DNA of 34,851 nt from an uncultured Muribaculaceae bacterium (GCA_910586595.1 CAJUJB010000029.1:1-34851), one strand, 5' to 3'. Positions 8,320 to 17,369 are shown, counted from the stretch's first letter. Notes: generated by a model from the letters alone, not told the origin. Numbers and translations: made by a program.

Positions 8320-9589
8320 ACAGCGGCACGCAGTTCATCATATATCGTCTGAGCTCACCCCAGGGATAATATATCGAGTCATCGCCCTGACGCAGCGCCA
8401 CCGGGCGCTCGTTCAGGTCGACGCGCACGTAATAGTGGCCGGACTTACGGGCCTTGAAGACGATAAACTGCACATTCGAGGCCATGGGCACAACGTCGAA
8501 GTCGCGCCAGTGCGAGGCCACCGTATCAAAGTAATTCGTAAGATAATAACATCCGGGCAAACGGAGTAATGACACCAGCGGCATCACCGTCTCGGCATGG
8601 CCGAAGCGAAGCATTGCCGTCACTGAGGTGTTCTCGCCGGTGATGAAGGCATCCGTGGTCTGGATGAGGTTCAGCACAAGGTCGGCAGCTATATCGGCAG
8701 GTACGCTCGATACAGTCGTTGCCGTGCGCTGGAGATATTGCCGGAGATTGAAGCAGCTCCATAGGGCATTAGCCTCCTCACGGGTAAAATATTTCTCCAT
8801 CTGCGAGGGCAAGCCCATGGCCGAGAGGCCTGCAACCACATAGTACTCGGTCAGGGCCAATTCCTGCGCATCTTTATCAGAGGCATACGGATATTTCTCA
8901 CCAAGCACACGCTTGAGCGCCGTCACCGGAGCAGTCTTCCTGAAATACTCCTCGTATGGAGGCTCCCAGGTAGTGTGCTTATCCTTGCGGAAGTCGAGAT
9001 AATCCTGATCGACATCAAAAGGCCGCATAAGATCGGAGTTCACGCGTCCGGTCGATGTCTCCACCGTGATGCGGTTGTTCATCCTGTCGATCTGATGCAC
9101 GAAGCAGAACATACTCATCATAGCCCTCGGCGAATACGACGACAAGGCCTTCACCGTACCGCCGTTACTGAACAGCTCAGTATAGTTATAGAACATGCGT
9201 GTGGCTATACCGGCCTGCTCGGCCATGCCGAGCGAGTCGAGCGCTCCCCAGCGGTTATTGCTCAGGGCAATCACCTCATCATCAAGTTTGAGCAGACTGC
9301 GGCCCAGAGGCGTGATGGTGCCGATTGAGTCGGCGTGAGCCAGTGCGCGGCGCAGTGCGAGGCAGTTCGACGCCGAAGCCGGGTAGCGGGCCCCGTGGCG
9401 CCCCACATGATTGATGAACACAGGCACTAACGAATCGGGATATTCCACCGATGTCACCTGCTCAGGGTAAGGCATAAGCGAGCCCTCGCACTCTGCGAAG
9501 GAGTATGTGGTGGCTGTTGGATCGGCAGCGTGACCGTATGCCGCCGTAGCCAGCAAGGCAAGGGCTATGATCTTTCGTAAAGCTTTCAT
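8309..9589 (-). CDS. Exported histidine acid phosphatase, MINPP/phytase-like
   Basis: This is a histidine phosphatase of clade 2. It probably removes phosphates from inositol polyphosphates such as phytate, in the periplasm or outside the cell. The 426-residue product has a signal peptide ending near AYGHA (about residue 21). The catalytic loop RHGARYP lies at 64-70, with Arg64 and His65 as the phosphate-binding Arg and nucleophilic His. The proton-donor motif is HAE at 331-333. HAE rather than HD is the hallmark of MINPP-type enzymes, a group known from Bacteroides thetaiotaomicron. The next in-frame stop is TAG at 8309-8311, inside the last codons of cinA on the other strand. A full consensus promoter lies at 9641-9672 (minus). 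The substrate is inferred from the family. Confidence 0.85.
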   Translation of the reverse strand: MKALRKIIALALLATAAYGHAADPTATTYSFAECEGSLMPYPEQVTSVEYPDSLVPVFINHVGRHGARYPASASNCLALRRALAHADSIGTITPLGRSLLKLDDEVIALSNNRWGALDSLGMAEQAGIATRMFYNYTELFSNGGTVKALSSYSPRAMMSMFCFVHQIDRMNNRITVETSTGRVNSDLMRPFDVDQDYLDFRKDKHTTWEPPYEEYFRKTAPVTALKRVLGEKYPYASDKDAQELALTEYYVVAGLSAMGLPSQMEKYFTREEANALWSCFNLRQYLQRTATTVSSVPADIAADLVLNLIQTTDAFITGENTSVTAMLRFGHAETVMPLVSLLRLPGCYYLTNYFDTVASHWRDFDVVPMASNVQFIVFKARKSGHYYVRVDLNERPVALRQGDDSIYYPWGELRRYMMNCVPLFKQ

Positions 9590-9640
9590 GATAAATCAAA
9601 AACGTAGCGGATGCCGTTGGAGTTCACACCCGCGCAGGGG

Positions 9641-9672
9641 CAAAAATACGACAATTTTGCTCGACTGCCAAA
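9641..9672 (-). promoter_or_regulatory. Consensus Bacteroidetes promoter for the MINPP-like gene
   Basis: Read on the minus strand, a -33 TTTG (9669-9672) is followed after 20 bases by the -7 box TATTTTTG (9641-9648). Both fit the Bacteroidetes consensus exactly, including the spacing. Transcription would start near 9635, leaving a leader of about 45 bases to the ATG at 9589. It interlocks with the plus-strand promoter at 9656-9687. Confidence 0.72.
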
Positions 9673-9687
9673 AATTTGCTAATTTTG
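9656..9687 (+). promoter_or_regulatory. Consensus Bacteroidetes promoter for the dxs-trk gene string
   Basis: The plus-strand -33 TTTG (9656-9659) and -7 TAATTTTG (9680-9687) are separated by 20 bases, an exact consensus pair. Transcription would start near 9694, about 30 bases before the ATG at 9726. The -33 of the opposite promoter (9669-9672) lies between these two boxes. Confidence 0.75.
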
Positions 9688-9725
9688 CAGATTAGAGACA
9701 TGTTTCTCAAGTAAAACGAACAGCA

Positions 9726-9893
9726 ATGAAGACATCGGTAATACTGCGTTTCCTTATTCTGGGCCTGCTCTGGCTCGGCATGGTAGGATATATACTTGCC
9801 CATGCGCGCTTTACGCTCTATCTGGCCTTCGTCATCGTGGCCTCGGGCATCATAGTGTTTGTGCCGATGTATAAAAAATACGTACGAAAATGA
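9726..9893 (+). CDS. 55-residue membrane protein ahead of dxs
   Basis: An ATG at 9726 opens a 55-codon frame ending in TGA at 9891-9893. The product starts MKTSVILRFL and has two hydrophobic segments, about residues 7-24 (LRFLILGLLWLGMVGYIL) and 30-48 (TLYLAFVIVASGIIVFV), joined by HARFT. It ends in the basic tail YKKYVRK. It is probably a two-pass inner-membrane protein with both ends in the cytoplasm. The case for it being real has three parts: it is the first frame after a full consensus promoter, its stop overlaps the dxs start by 4 bases (ATGA), and its composition is that of a membrane protein. I do not recognise a family and give no function. Confidence 0.75.
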   Translation: MKTSVILRFLILGLLWLGMVGYILAHARFTLYLAFVIVASGIIVFVPMYKKYVRK

Positions 9894-11812
9894 GCGAAAA
9901 GGCTCTCGATACATCAGGCGCGGCCCTTCTGCCGCAAATCGACAGCCCGGCCGACCTCCGCAAGCTTTCTGTCGAGCAACTCCCGCAGGTCTGCGGCGAG
10001 ATCCGTCAGTTCCTTATCAACTCTCTGGCCGACAATCCCGGGCATTTCGCATCGAGCATGGGCGCGGTGGAGCTGACCGTGGCCTTGCACTATGTGTTCA
10101 ACACCCCCTACGACCGTCTGGTATGGGATGTGGGGCATCAGGCTTACGGGCACAAACTCCTCACCGGGCGCCGCGATGCCTTCGCGGGCAACCGCAAATT
10201 CGGTGGTCTGAGCGGCTTCCCCAATCCCGACGAGAGCCCTTACGACACCTTTGCGGCCGGACACGCATCTAACTCCATCTCAGCAGCCCTGGGCATGGCG
10301 GTGGCATCGCGCCTCAAAGGCGAGACACCACAGCGCAATGTGGTGGCCATCATAGGCGACGCATCTATCAGCGGCGGCCTGGCCTTCGAGGGCATCAACA
10401 ATGCCTCCAATACCCCCAACAACCTTCTCATCGTGCTCAACGACAACGACATGTCGATTGACCGGAACGTGGGGGCCCTAAACTCATACCTCACCCACAT
10501 CAACACCTCGCGGCTCTACAACGACATACGGTACAAGTCGTTCAAGATGCTCAAGCAGCTCAAACTCGTGTCGGAGCAACGCAGAGGTGCCCTCCTCCGC
10601 TTCAACAACAGCCTCAAATCGCTCCTCTCGAAGCAACAGAATATCTTCGAAGGCTTCAATATACGCTATTTCGGCCCCTTCGACGGGCATGACGTAGCCA
10701 CTATAGTGCGTGTGCTCAACGACATCCGCGACATGGAAGGGCCACGCATCCTCCATCTGCGCACCGTAAAAGGCAAAGGCTATGCCCCCGCAGAGGCAGA
10801 CCCCGCCTCCTGGCACGCCCCCGGGCGCTTCGACCCGGAAAGCGGCACACGCCTCGACACCGCCCCCAAGCCTCATGCCCCACTGAAATATCAGGACGTA
10901 TTCGGCAACACCCTCGTCGAACTCGCCGAGAAGAATCCGGCCATAGTCGGCATCACCGCCGCCATGTTATCCGGCACATCTGTGGCGACTATGCAGGCCG
11001 CCATGCCCGACCGAGTGTTCGACGTAGGCATTTCTGAAGGACACGCCGTGACCTTCGCCGGAGGTCTGGCCAAAGACGGCATGCGCCCCTTCGTGGCCAT
11101 ATACTCAAGTTTCCTCCAGCGTGCGTACGACCATATCATCCACGATGTGGCCCTCCACCGCCTGCCGGTGACCTTCTGCATCGACCGCGCCGGTCTTGTA
11201 GGAGAGGACGGAGCCACGCATCACGGAGCCTTCGACCTCGCATACCTTCGCAGCATCCCCGGCATGACCATCGCCTCAGGCCGCGACGAGCATGCTCTGA
11301 GAAACCTGCTCTACACAGCCCAGGCCGAAGACCATGGCCCATTTGCCATACGTTATCCACGCGGAGGAGGCCATCTGGTCGACTGGAAAAATAACATGCA
11401 CGCCCTGCTCATCGGTAAGGGTGAGCGTCTTGCCGACGGATCGGATGTAGCCGTTCTGACCATCGGCCCCGTGGCCACAGACGCGGCAACCGCCGTGGCC
11501 GAGGCACAACGCCTGGGCATCAAGGCCGCTCACTACGACATGATATTCCTCAAGCCTCTCGACGAGGAGATACTCCGAGAGGTGGCAGAGAAGAAATGCC
11601 CCATAATCACTGTTGAAGATGGCTCAGTAAACGGTGGCCTCGGAGGCGCCGTCGCCGAATGGATGACCGAGCACGGCTATACACCTACCATACACCGCCT
11701 CGGCATACCCGACCGGTTCATTCCCCAGGGCACACCCGGCGAATTGCATACCCTATGTGGATTTGATGCTCCATCAATCCTCAAGGCCATCCAAAAAAGT
11801 CAGGAAAAATGA
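9890..11812 (+). CDS. dxs: 1-deoxy-D-xylulose-5-phosphate synthase
   Basis: DXS condenses pyruvate with glyceraldehyde 3-phosphate using thiamine diphosphate. It is the first step of the MEP route to isoprenoids and also feeds thiamine and pyridoxal synthesis. The 640-residue product has the full transketolase-like layout. The first domain has WDVGHQAYGH with His83, and the ThDP/Mg motif starts GDASISGG (156-163) and ends at NDNDMS. The pyrimidine-binding domain has the catalytic Glu in GISEGH and then DRAGLVGEDGATHHG, and the C-terminal domain follows. GDAS replaces the more common GDGA, a mild change. Start and stop overlap the flanking genes by 4 bases each (ATGA), implying coupled translation with the small membrane protein before it and trkA after it. 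Confidence 0.98.
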   Translation: MSEKALDTSGAALLPQIDSPADLRKLSVEQLPQVCGEIRQFLINSLADNPGHFASSMGAVELTVALHYVFNTPYDRLVWDVGHQAYGHKLLTGRRDAFAGNRKFGGLSGFPNPDESPYDTFAAGHASNSISAALGMAVASRLKGETPQRNVVAIIGDASISGGLAFEGINNASNTPNNLLIVLNDNDMSIDRNVGALNSYLTHINTSRLYNDIRYKSFKMLKQLKLVSEQRRGALLRFNNSLKSLLSKQQNIFEGFNIRYFGPFDGHDVATIVRVLNDIRDMEGPRILHLRTVKGKGYAPAEADPASWHAPGRFDPESGTRLDTAPKPHAPLKYQDVFGNTLVELAEKNPAIVGITAAMLSGTSVATMQAAMPDRVFDVGISEGHAVTFAGGLAKDGMRPFVAIYSSFLQRAYDHIIHDVALHRLPVTFCIDRAGLVGEDGATHHGAFDLAYLRSIPGMTIASGRDEHALRNLLYTAQAEDHGPFAIRYPRGGGHLVDWKNNMHALLIGKGERLADGSDVAVLTIGPVATDAATAVAEAQRLGIKAAHYDMIFLKPLDEEILREVAEKKCPIITVEDGSVNGGLGGAVAEWMTEHGYTPTIHRLGIPDRFIPQGTPGELHTLCGFDAPSILKAIQKSQEK

Positions 11813-13143
11813 AGATAGTCATCGCCGGAGCCGGAGAAGTGGGCTCGCATCTGGCTAAACTCCTGTCGAACGAAGAACAGGATATAATGCTTATCGATGC
11901 CGATGCCGAACGTCTGGCCATACTCGACGCCAACTATAACCTGATGACCTACGTCGGGGATCCAACCTCCTTCACCACACTGCGCGAGGCCGGGGCTGCC
12001 GGTTGTGACCTGTTCATAGCCGTCACCCCCTACGAGTCAAACAATATTGTAGGCTGCTCGATAGCCAAAAATCTCGGAGCCAAGACCACAGTGGCCCGCA
12101 TCGACTCCTACGACTTCATGAATCCGCTCAACTCATCGCATGTGAAACACATGGGCGTAGACAGAGTCATCTATCCAGAGTATCTGGCCGCCCAGGAGAT
12201 AATCACGGCGCTGAAGCGGACGTGGGCCCGCAACTGGTTCGAGCTTCATGACGGCCGCCTTATACTTGCCGGCGTCAAACTCCGCGCCGGAGCCCCGCTG
12301 GCAGGCATGAAACTCCGCGACTTCACCTACACCAACCACCACTTCCATGTATCGGCCATCAAGCGCAACCATGAGACTATCATACCTCGCGGTGACCACC
12401 AGATGGAAGTTGGCGACATACTCTACTTCACCACCACCCGCGACCACGTGCACGACTTGCTCGGCCTATGCGGCAAGACAGAGCATAAGATTAAGCGTGT
12501 GCTCATAATGGGTGGCTCAAAGATAGCCGTTCGGTTAGTCAACAGCGCGGGCAACGAGTTCAAGTTCAAGATCATAGAGAGTAACCTCGACATCTGCCGT
12601 AAGCTTCCTCAGAAATGCCCCGACTGCGAGATTATCCATGGCGACGCACGCGACACCGAGCTTCTGGCCGACATAGGCATCGCAGACATGGATGCATTCG
12701 TGGCACTGACCGACAGTAGCGAGACAAATATCTTCACATGCCTCACGGCCAAGGAGATGGGAGTAAAGAAGACGGTCGCCGACGTCGAGAACATTCAGTT
12801 CATCTCCCAGGCCGAGAATCTCAACATCGGCACAGTGATAAACAAGAAGCTACTCGCGTCAAGCACCATATTCCAGCTCCTTCTCGACGCTGACTCATCG
12901 ACGTCGAAATGCCTCGCGCTTGCCGATGCGGAAGTCGCCGAGATTGAAGCTAAGCCAGGATCCAAAATCACCCGTGGCCCTGTAAAAGAACTCTCTCTGC
13001 CCGGCGAGGTCACTCTTGCCGGCCTCTTCCGCGACGGCGAGGGAATGCTTATCGGCGGTAACACCCACATACAGGCAGGCGACCATGTGCTGGTGTTCTG
13101 TCTGGCAGGAGCTCTTCACAAAGTTGAACGACTATTCTCATAA
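11809..13143 (+). CDS. trkA: Trk potassium uptake regulator TrkA
   Basis: TrkA is the cytoplasmic NAD(H)/ATP-binding gating subunit of the Trk potassium channel-like transporter. The 444-residue product has two RCK units. The first begins with the Rossmann motif GAGEVG (7-12). The second has VLIMGGSKIA near residues 231-240, where the glycine motif is looser. Each is followed by an RCK-C ligand domain, the first containing LAGMKLRDF. The length is normal for two-unit TrkA. The ATG overlaps the dxs stop by 4 bases, and trkH starts 4 bp after its stop, so gate and pore are made from the same message. Confidence 0.97.
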   Translation: MKIVIAGAGEVGSHLAKLLSNEEQDIMLIDADAERLAILDANYNLMTYVGDPTSFTTLREAGAAGCDLFIAVTPYESNNIVGCSIAKNLGAKTTVARIDSYDFMNPLNSSHVKHMGVDRVIYPEYLAAQEIITALKRTWARNWFELHDGRLILAGVKLRAGAPLAGMKLRDFTYTNHHFHVSAIKRNHETIIPRGDHQMEVGDILYFTTTRDHVHDLLGLCGKTEHKIKRVLIMGGSKIAVRLVNSAGNEFKFKIIESNLDICRKLPQKCPDCEIIHGDARDTELLADIGIADMDAFVALTDSSETNIFTCLTAKEMGVKKTVADVENIQFISQAENLNIGTVINKKLLASSTIFQLLLDADSSTSKCLALADAEVAEIEAKPGSKITRGPVKELSLPGEVTLAGLFRDGEGMLIGGNTHIQAGDHVLVFCLAGALHKVERLFS

Positions 13144-13147
13144 GCCG

Positions 13148-14629
13148 ATGCTGAGGAAAGCTTCACACCATCTTATCAATTACCGCATGCTGCTGCGCGT
13201 GGTTGGCTGGCTTCTTCTTATTGAAGCAGTCTTCCTACTTTTCCCGGCATTTACAAGCCTTGCCTACGGCGAAGCCGATTGGCTTCCCTTCGCCGCCACA
13301 GCCTGCGGAACAGCCCTTACGGGAGGCCTGCTGGCAACGCGCACACGCCCCACGTCATCGCATATGGGCAAGCGCGACGGCTACCTTCTCACGGCATCGG
13401 TGTGGATTGTATTCTCAATTTTCGGCTTGATACCCTTCCTCTTCTGCCAGCATCCGCTCACCCTGAGCGACGCCTTCTTCGAGGCCATGTCGGGCTTTAC
13501 CACCACTGGAGCCTCCGTACTCGACAGCGTCAGCCATATGAGTCACGGCATCCATCTCTGGAGGGCTTTGATGCAATGGATAGGCGGCATGGGTATCATC
13601 CTCTTCACACTTGCCGTCATACCTATGCTCAACCACTCAGGAGGCATGCAGATGTTCAATGCGGAGGTCACAGGCATTACCCACGACAAAATAAGCCCCC
13701 GTATCAGCCAGACGGCCAAGAATCTGTGGTTGATCTACATATTGCTCACCATCGTGCTCATCCTTCTGCTATGGGCAGGGCCAATGAACTTCTTCGAGAG
13801 TATCTGCCATGCCTTTGGGGCAATTTCCACCGGCGGCTACACCACCAGCTCCATGGGTATAAGCGTATGGCATGACTCGCTGTATGTGAAGGTGGTGCTG
13901 ATAGTTTTCATGTTCCTCGGAGGTGTAAACTTCGGCCTTATCTACAAGGCCGCCAAAGGAAACTTCAAGGCTCTCCGCGACAACGACGTATTCAAGGCAT
14001 ACATAGGCATCATCTTCCTGATGCTTGTACTTTTCTCCATCTCAATTGCCTGGCAAGGAGAGGCACACGACTGGCAGAGTGTGACCGTCGACCCGCTTTT
14101 CCAGATTGTGTCCACCATAACCTCCACAGGCTTCACCGTAACCAACTTCGAGGCGTGGGGCCCGTTTGTATTGTCGCTCACATTTGTAATGATGTTCTTC
14201 GGCGCATGCGCCGGGTCAACTTCCGGTGGCGCCAAGATCGACCGTATTCTCTACCTCTTTAAAAATGCCGACAACGAACTCTACCGTTGTATCTATCCCC
14301 ATTCAGTTCTGTCTGTAAAAATCAACGGACGCGTTGTCAATCCAGAATTAGTATCGAAAGTAATTGCCTTCCTCTGCATATACATGCTGCTTATCGTCGG
14401 GGGTGGCATGGCCCTCACAGCTTGCGGCGTGCCTATCGTTGACGCATTCTTCTCTTCTTTCTCCTGCCTGTCGAATACCGGTCTCGGAGCAGGCATCACC
14501 GGCTACGGCAATTCCTACGATATTCTTCCCGACCTTGCCAAATGGATACTGGCCATACTGATGCTCATCGGCCGTCTGGAGATCTTCACCGTACTTGTGT
14601 TGCTTACACCTTCATTCTGGCGACGCTAA
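13148..14629 (+). CDS. trkH: Trk potassium uptake membrane subunit TrkH
   Basis: TrkH is the inner-membrane pore of the Trk system. The 493-residue product has about ten hydrophobic segments and four pore-loop repeats with the expected selectivity glycines: SGFTTTGAS, AISTGGYTTSS, TITSTGFTVT and CLSNTGLGAG. It ends in GRLEIFTVLVLLTPSFW, typical of the family. The frame is open further upstream to a TTG at 13016, but that part overlaps trkA and does not look like TrkH. The ATG at 13148, 4 bp after the trkA stop, gives MLRKASHHLINYRML and the normal N-terminus. Confidence 0.97.
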   Translation: MLRKASHHLINYRMLLRVVGWLLLIEAVFLLFPAFTSLAYGEADWLPFAATACGTALTGGLLATRTRPTSSHMGKRDGYLLTASVWIVFSIFGLIPFLFCQHPLTLSDAFFEAMSGFTTTGASVLDSVSHMSHGIHLWRALMQWIGGMGIILFTLAVIPMLNHSGGMQMFNAEVTGITHDKISPRISQTAKNLWLIYILLTIVLILLLWAGPMNFFESICHAFGAISTGGYTTSSMGISVWHDSLYVKVVLIVFMFLGGVNFGLIYKAAKGNFKALRDNDVFKAYIGIIFLMLVLFSISIAWQGEAHDWQSVTVDPLFQIVSTITSTGFTVTNFEAWGPFVLSLTFVMMFFGACAGSTSGGAKIDRILYLFKNADNELYRCIYPHSVLSVKINGRVVNPELVSKVIAFLCIYMLLIVGGGMALTACGVPIVDAFFSSFSCLSNTGLGAGITGYGNSYDILPDLAKWILAILMLIGRLEIFTVLVLLTPSFWRR

Positions 14630-14641
14630 ATAATAGATCAT

Positions 14642-15016
14642 ATGGCACGGCACAACGACTTGGGCAAATGGGGCGAGCAACTGGCGGTCGACATTCTTGC
14701 GGCCGATGGTTGGTCGATACTCGAGCGTAACTGGCGTATGGGCCATCTCGAGCTCGACATCGTGGCCCAGAAAAACGAGAAAATTGTGTTTGCCGAGGTT
14801 AAGACACGAGCAGAGATGGACATCGACCCGCTTGAGGCCGTCGACAAACGCAAGATAACCAACATGGTCAGGTCGGCCGAGGCATACATGGCCCGCACAG
14901 GGCTGGATTTCGAGGCCCGCTTCGATCTTTTCGCCATCAACGGAACTCCCGACGGCGAATACACCGTGGATCACATCCCCGATGCCTTCGACCCACCACT
15001 AAAGACCATTCACTGA
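14642..15016 (+). CDS. YraN/UPF0102-family nuclease-fold protein
   Basis: This 124-residue protein has the YraN pattern: the N-terminal helix KWGEQLAVDIL, then ERNWRMGHLELDIVA and FAEVKTR. Glu37, Asp39, Glu52 and Lys54 line up with the D-ExK core of Holliday-junction-resolvase-like PD-(D/E)XK folds. No activity is established for most members; a role in DNA is inferred from the fold. It starts 12 bp after trkH and ends 21 bp before the aminopeptidase gene, inside the long co-directional block. The length is typical. Confidence 0.93.
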   Translation: MARHNDLGKWGEQLAVDILAADGWSILERNWRMGHLELDIVAQKNEKIVFAEVKTRAEMDIDPLEAVDKRKITNMVRSAEAYMARTGLDFEARFDLFAINGTPDGEYTVDHIPDAFDPPLKTIH

Positions 15017-15037
15017 CAACAATAAAAACTATCATAT

Positions 15038-16831
15038 ATGAACACACAGATCACACAGCGTCTCGCAGCCTTCCGCGCGCTCCTGAAGGAACGCGGAGTG
15101 GCCGCCGCAATAATTCCGCAGGCTGACCCCCATCAGGGCGAGTACCTCGCACCGCACTGGCAGGTTCGCCGTTGGCTTTCTGGCTTCACCGGCTCGGCCG
15201 GCGACCTTGTGGTAACCGCCGACAAGGCTGCCCTCTGGACAGATTCCCGCTATTTCCTCCAGGCCGCAGAGCAGCTCGAAGGAACCGGTATCGAACTGAT
15301 GAAAGACGGTCTGGCCGATACGCCATCGATCGCCGACTTCCTCTGCGAGAATCTCCATGCTGGCGAAAAGGCCGGGCTGGACGGTATGCTCTTCACCTCT
15401 GCGCAGGTTGACTCGCTCAAGAAAGCCCTCGGCGCCAAAGGCATAGACCTGATCACCGACCTCGATATAATCGACTCAATCTGGCTTGACCGTCCGGCTC
15501 TTCCGGATGGAAAAATATTTGTCCACGAAACCAAATACGCAGGTAAGACTGCATCAGATAAGGTAACCGAAATTCTGGCCGACGCGGCCTCGAAAGGTGC
15601 CGACGCCGTATTCGAGTGCATGCTCGACAACATCGCATGGACGCTCAACATACGCTGCAATGATGTAAACCACACACCGGTTGCAACCGCATTCCTCTAT
15701 CTCAGCCAGGGTGAGAAAGTTCTGTTCATCGACCCGGCTAAACTCACCGACGAGACCGTTGCCTATCTCGCCTCGCAAGGCATCACAGCCAAGCCCTACG
15801 GTGACGTAAAGGCATTCCTGGGATCTCTTCCGGCTGATATCCACGTACTCGTCGACGGCGCCCACACAGCTATGGAGCTGCTCGGCATCCTCGGCCAGCG
15901 TGCAGTAGAAGGAGGTATCTCTGCGGCTGCCCGCTTCAAATCAGTCAAGAACGACACACAGCTTGCAGGCGTGCGCGCAGCCATGATCCGCGACGGCGTG
16001 GCTATGGTACGATCGATCATGGAAATCGAACGCCGCATGGCCGACGGAACACCGACCGGCGAGCTCGACATATCTGAAATTCTTCGCCGCCATCGCGCAG
16101 CCGGCGAGTTATTCTTCGATGAAAGTTTCGGCACCATCGCCGGTTACGGCCCTCATGGAGCTATCGTACACTATGAAGCCACCGAAGCCAGTAGCTCGAC
16201 CCTCCGTCCGGAAGGCCTGCTCCTCATCGACTCGGGTGCCCAATATCTCGACGGCACGACCGACATCACCCGTACAATAGCTCTCGGTACCCCCACAGAG
16301 TCAGAAAAGACCGACTTCACCCTGGTGATGAAGGGCCACATCGCTTTGGCTCAAGCCATCTTCCCGGCAGGTACACGCGGAGCACAACTCGACGCGCTCG
16401 CCCGTCAGTTCCTCTGGAAACACGGATTAAGCTATCTGCACGGCACCGGTCATGGCGTTGGCCACTTCCTCAGTGTCCACGAAGGCCCCCACAGCATACG
16501 TCTCAACTACGTTGACGCACCTCTGCTGCCCGGATCCATCACCTCAAACGAACCCGGCTTATACCGCGAGAACGTACATGGCATACGCTGCGAGAACCTT
16601 GTTCTGTGCCGCCCCGAAATAACCACCGACTTCGGCGAATTCCTCGGCTTTGAGACACTCACTCTGTGCCCCTTCGACCGTTCATTATTCGACCTCTCCA
16701 TCATGACAGACGAAGAAATAGCGTGGGTCGACACCTATCATGCCACAGTGGCCGAGCGCCTTATGCCCGCCCTCGCAACAGAAGAAGAACGTACGTGGCT
16801 CGCAGCTGCAACAAAACCCTTGAAAGCTTAA
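15038..16831 (+). CDS. Xaa-Pro aminopeptidase (aminopeptidase P, three-domain M24B type)
   Basis: This metallopeptidase removes an N-terminal residue that precedes proline. At 597 residues it is the long three-domain form also seen in animal cytosolic XPNPEP1, with two creatinase-like N-terminal domains and a pita-bread catalytic domain from about residue 310. All five metal ligands are visible: Asp398 (LLIDSGAQ), Asp409 (GTTDITRT), His472 (HGTGHGVGH), Glu505 (SNEPG) and Glu519 (RCENLV). Their spacing matches XPNPEP1. There is no signal peptide, so it is cytoplasmic and probably serves peptide turnover. The gamma-carbonic anhydrase gene starts 4 bp downstream. Confidence 0.96.
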   Translation: MNTQITQRLAAFRALLKERGVAAAIIPQADPHQGEYLAPHWQVRRWLSGFTGSAGDLVVTADKAALWTDSRYFLQAAEQLEGTGIELMKDGLADTPSIADFLCENLHAGEKAGLDGMLFTSAQVDSLKKALGAKGIDLITDLDIIDSIWLDRPALPDGKIFVHETKYAGKTASDKVTEILADAASKGADAVFECMLDNIAWTLNIRCNDVNHTPVATAFLYLSQGEKVLFIDPAKLTDETVAYLASQGITAKPYGDVKAFLGSLPADIHVLVDGAHTAMELLGILGQRAVEGGISAAARFKSVKNDTQLAGVRAAMIRDGVAMVRSIMEIERRMADGTPTGELDISEILRRHRAAGELFFDESFGTIAGYGPHGAIVHYEATEASSSTLRPEGLLLIDSGAQYLDGTTDITRTIALGTPTESEKTDFTLVMKGHIALAQAIFPAGTRGAQLDALARQFLWKHGLSYLHGTGHGVGHFLSVHEGPHSIRLNYVDAPLLPGSITSNEPGLYRENVHGIRCENLVLCRPEITTDFGEFLGFETLTLCPFDRSLFDLSIMTDEEIAWVDTYHATVAERLMPALATEEERTWLAAATKPLKA

Positions 16832-16835
16832 TTCT

Positions 16836-17369
16836 ATGGCACTTATAATTCCTGTACGCGGCTTCACCCCTAAGGTCGGTGAAGACTGTTTCCTGGCCGA
16901 AAATGCAACTCTGATCGGCGACGTAACCATGGGTGACGGCTGCAGCATATGGTTCAACACCGTGCTGCGCGGCGACGTCAACACCATCACAATCGGCAAC
17001 CGTGTCAATATCCAGGATGGATCGGTGCTCCACACCCTATATCAGAAGTCGACCATCGAGATTGGCGACGACGTGTCGATAGGCCACAATGTGACCGTCC
17101 ATGGCGCCAAGATCCGCAATTTCGCACTCATCGGAATGGGTGCCGTTGTAATGGACGATGCCGAGGTCGGCGAAGGTGCCATCGTAGCCGCAGGGGCTGT
17201 CGTACTCTCCCGCACCAAGATCGGCCCTAACGAGCTATGGGGTGGCGCGCCTGCCAAGTTCATCAAAATGGTAGAGCCGGAAAAGGCCCGCGAGATGAAC
17301 CAGAAGATCGCCCGCAATTACCTTATGTACAGCAAGTGGTACACCGACACCAATAACACTGCGGAATGA
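16836..17369 (+). CDS. Gamma-carbonic anhydrase family protein
   Basis: This is a 177-residue left-handed beta-helix protein of the YrdA/PaaY/CaiE branch. Hexapeptide repeats such as ATLIGDV and NTITIGNRVNIQDG run through most of its length. The three zinc histidines are in place: His66 (SVLH), His84 (IGHN) and His89 (VHGA), with the typical five-residue step between the last two. LRGDVN carries the conserved Arg-Asp. The fold and zinc site are clear, but many members of this branch have weak or untested anhydrase activity. Its stop overlaps the aspartate kinase start by 4 bases (ATGA), and the aminopeptidase gene ends 4 bp upstream. Confidence 0.94.
   Translation: MALIIPVRGFTPKVGEDCFLAENATLIGDVTMGDGCSIWFNTVLRGDVNTITIGNRVNIQDGSVLHTLYQKSTIEIGDDVSIGHNVTVHGAKIRNFALIGMGAVVMDDAEVGEGAIVAAGAVVLSRTKIGPNELWGGAPAKFIKMVEPEKAREMNQKIARNYLMYSKWYTDTNNTAE

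Noticed and set aside
13016..13147. Upstream TTG extension of trkH by 44 codons
   Set aside because: It overlaps the 3' end of trkA in another frame and its residues do not resemble the TrkH N-terminus; the ATG at 13148 fits length and spacing.
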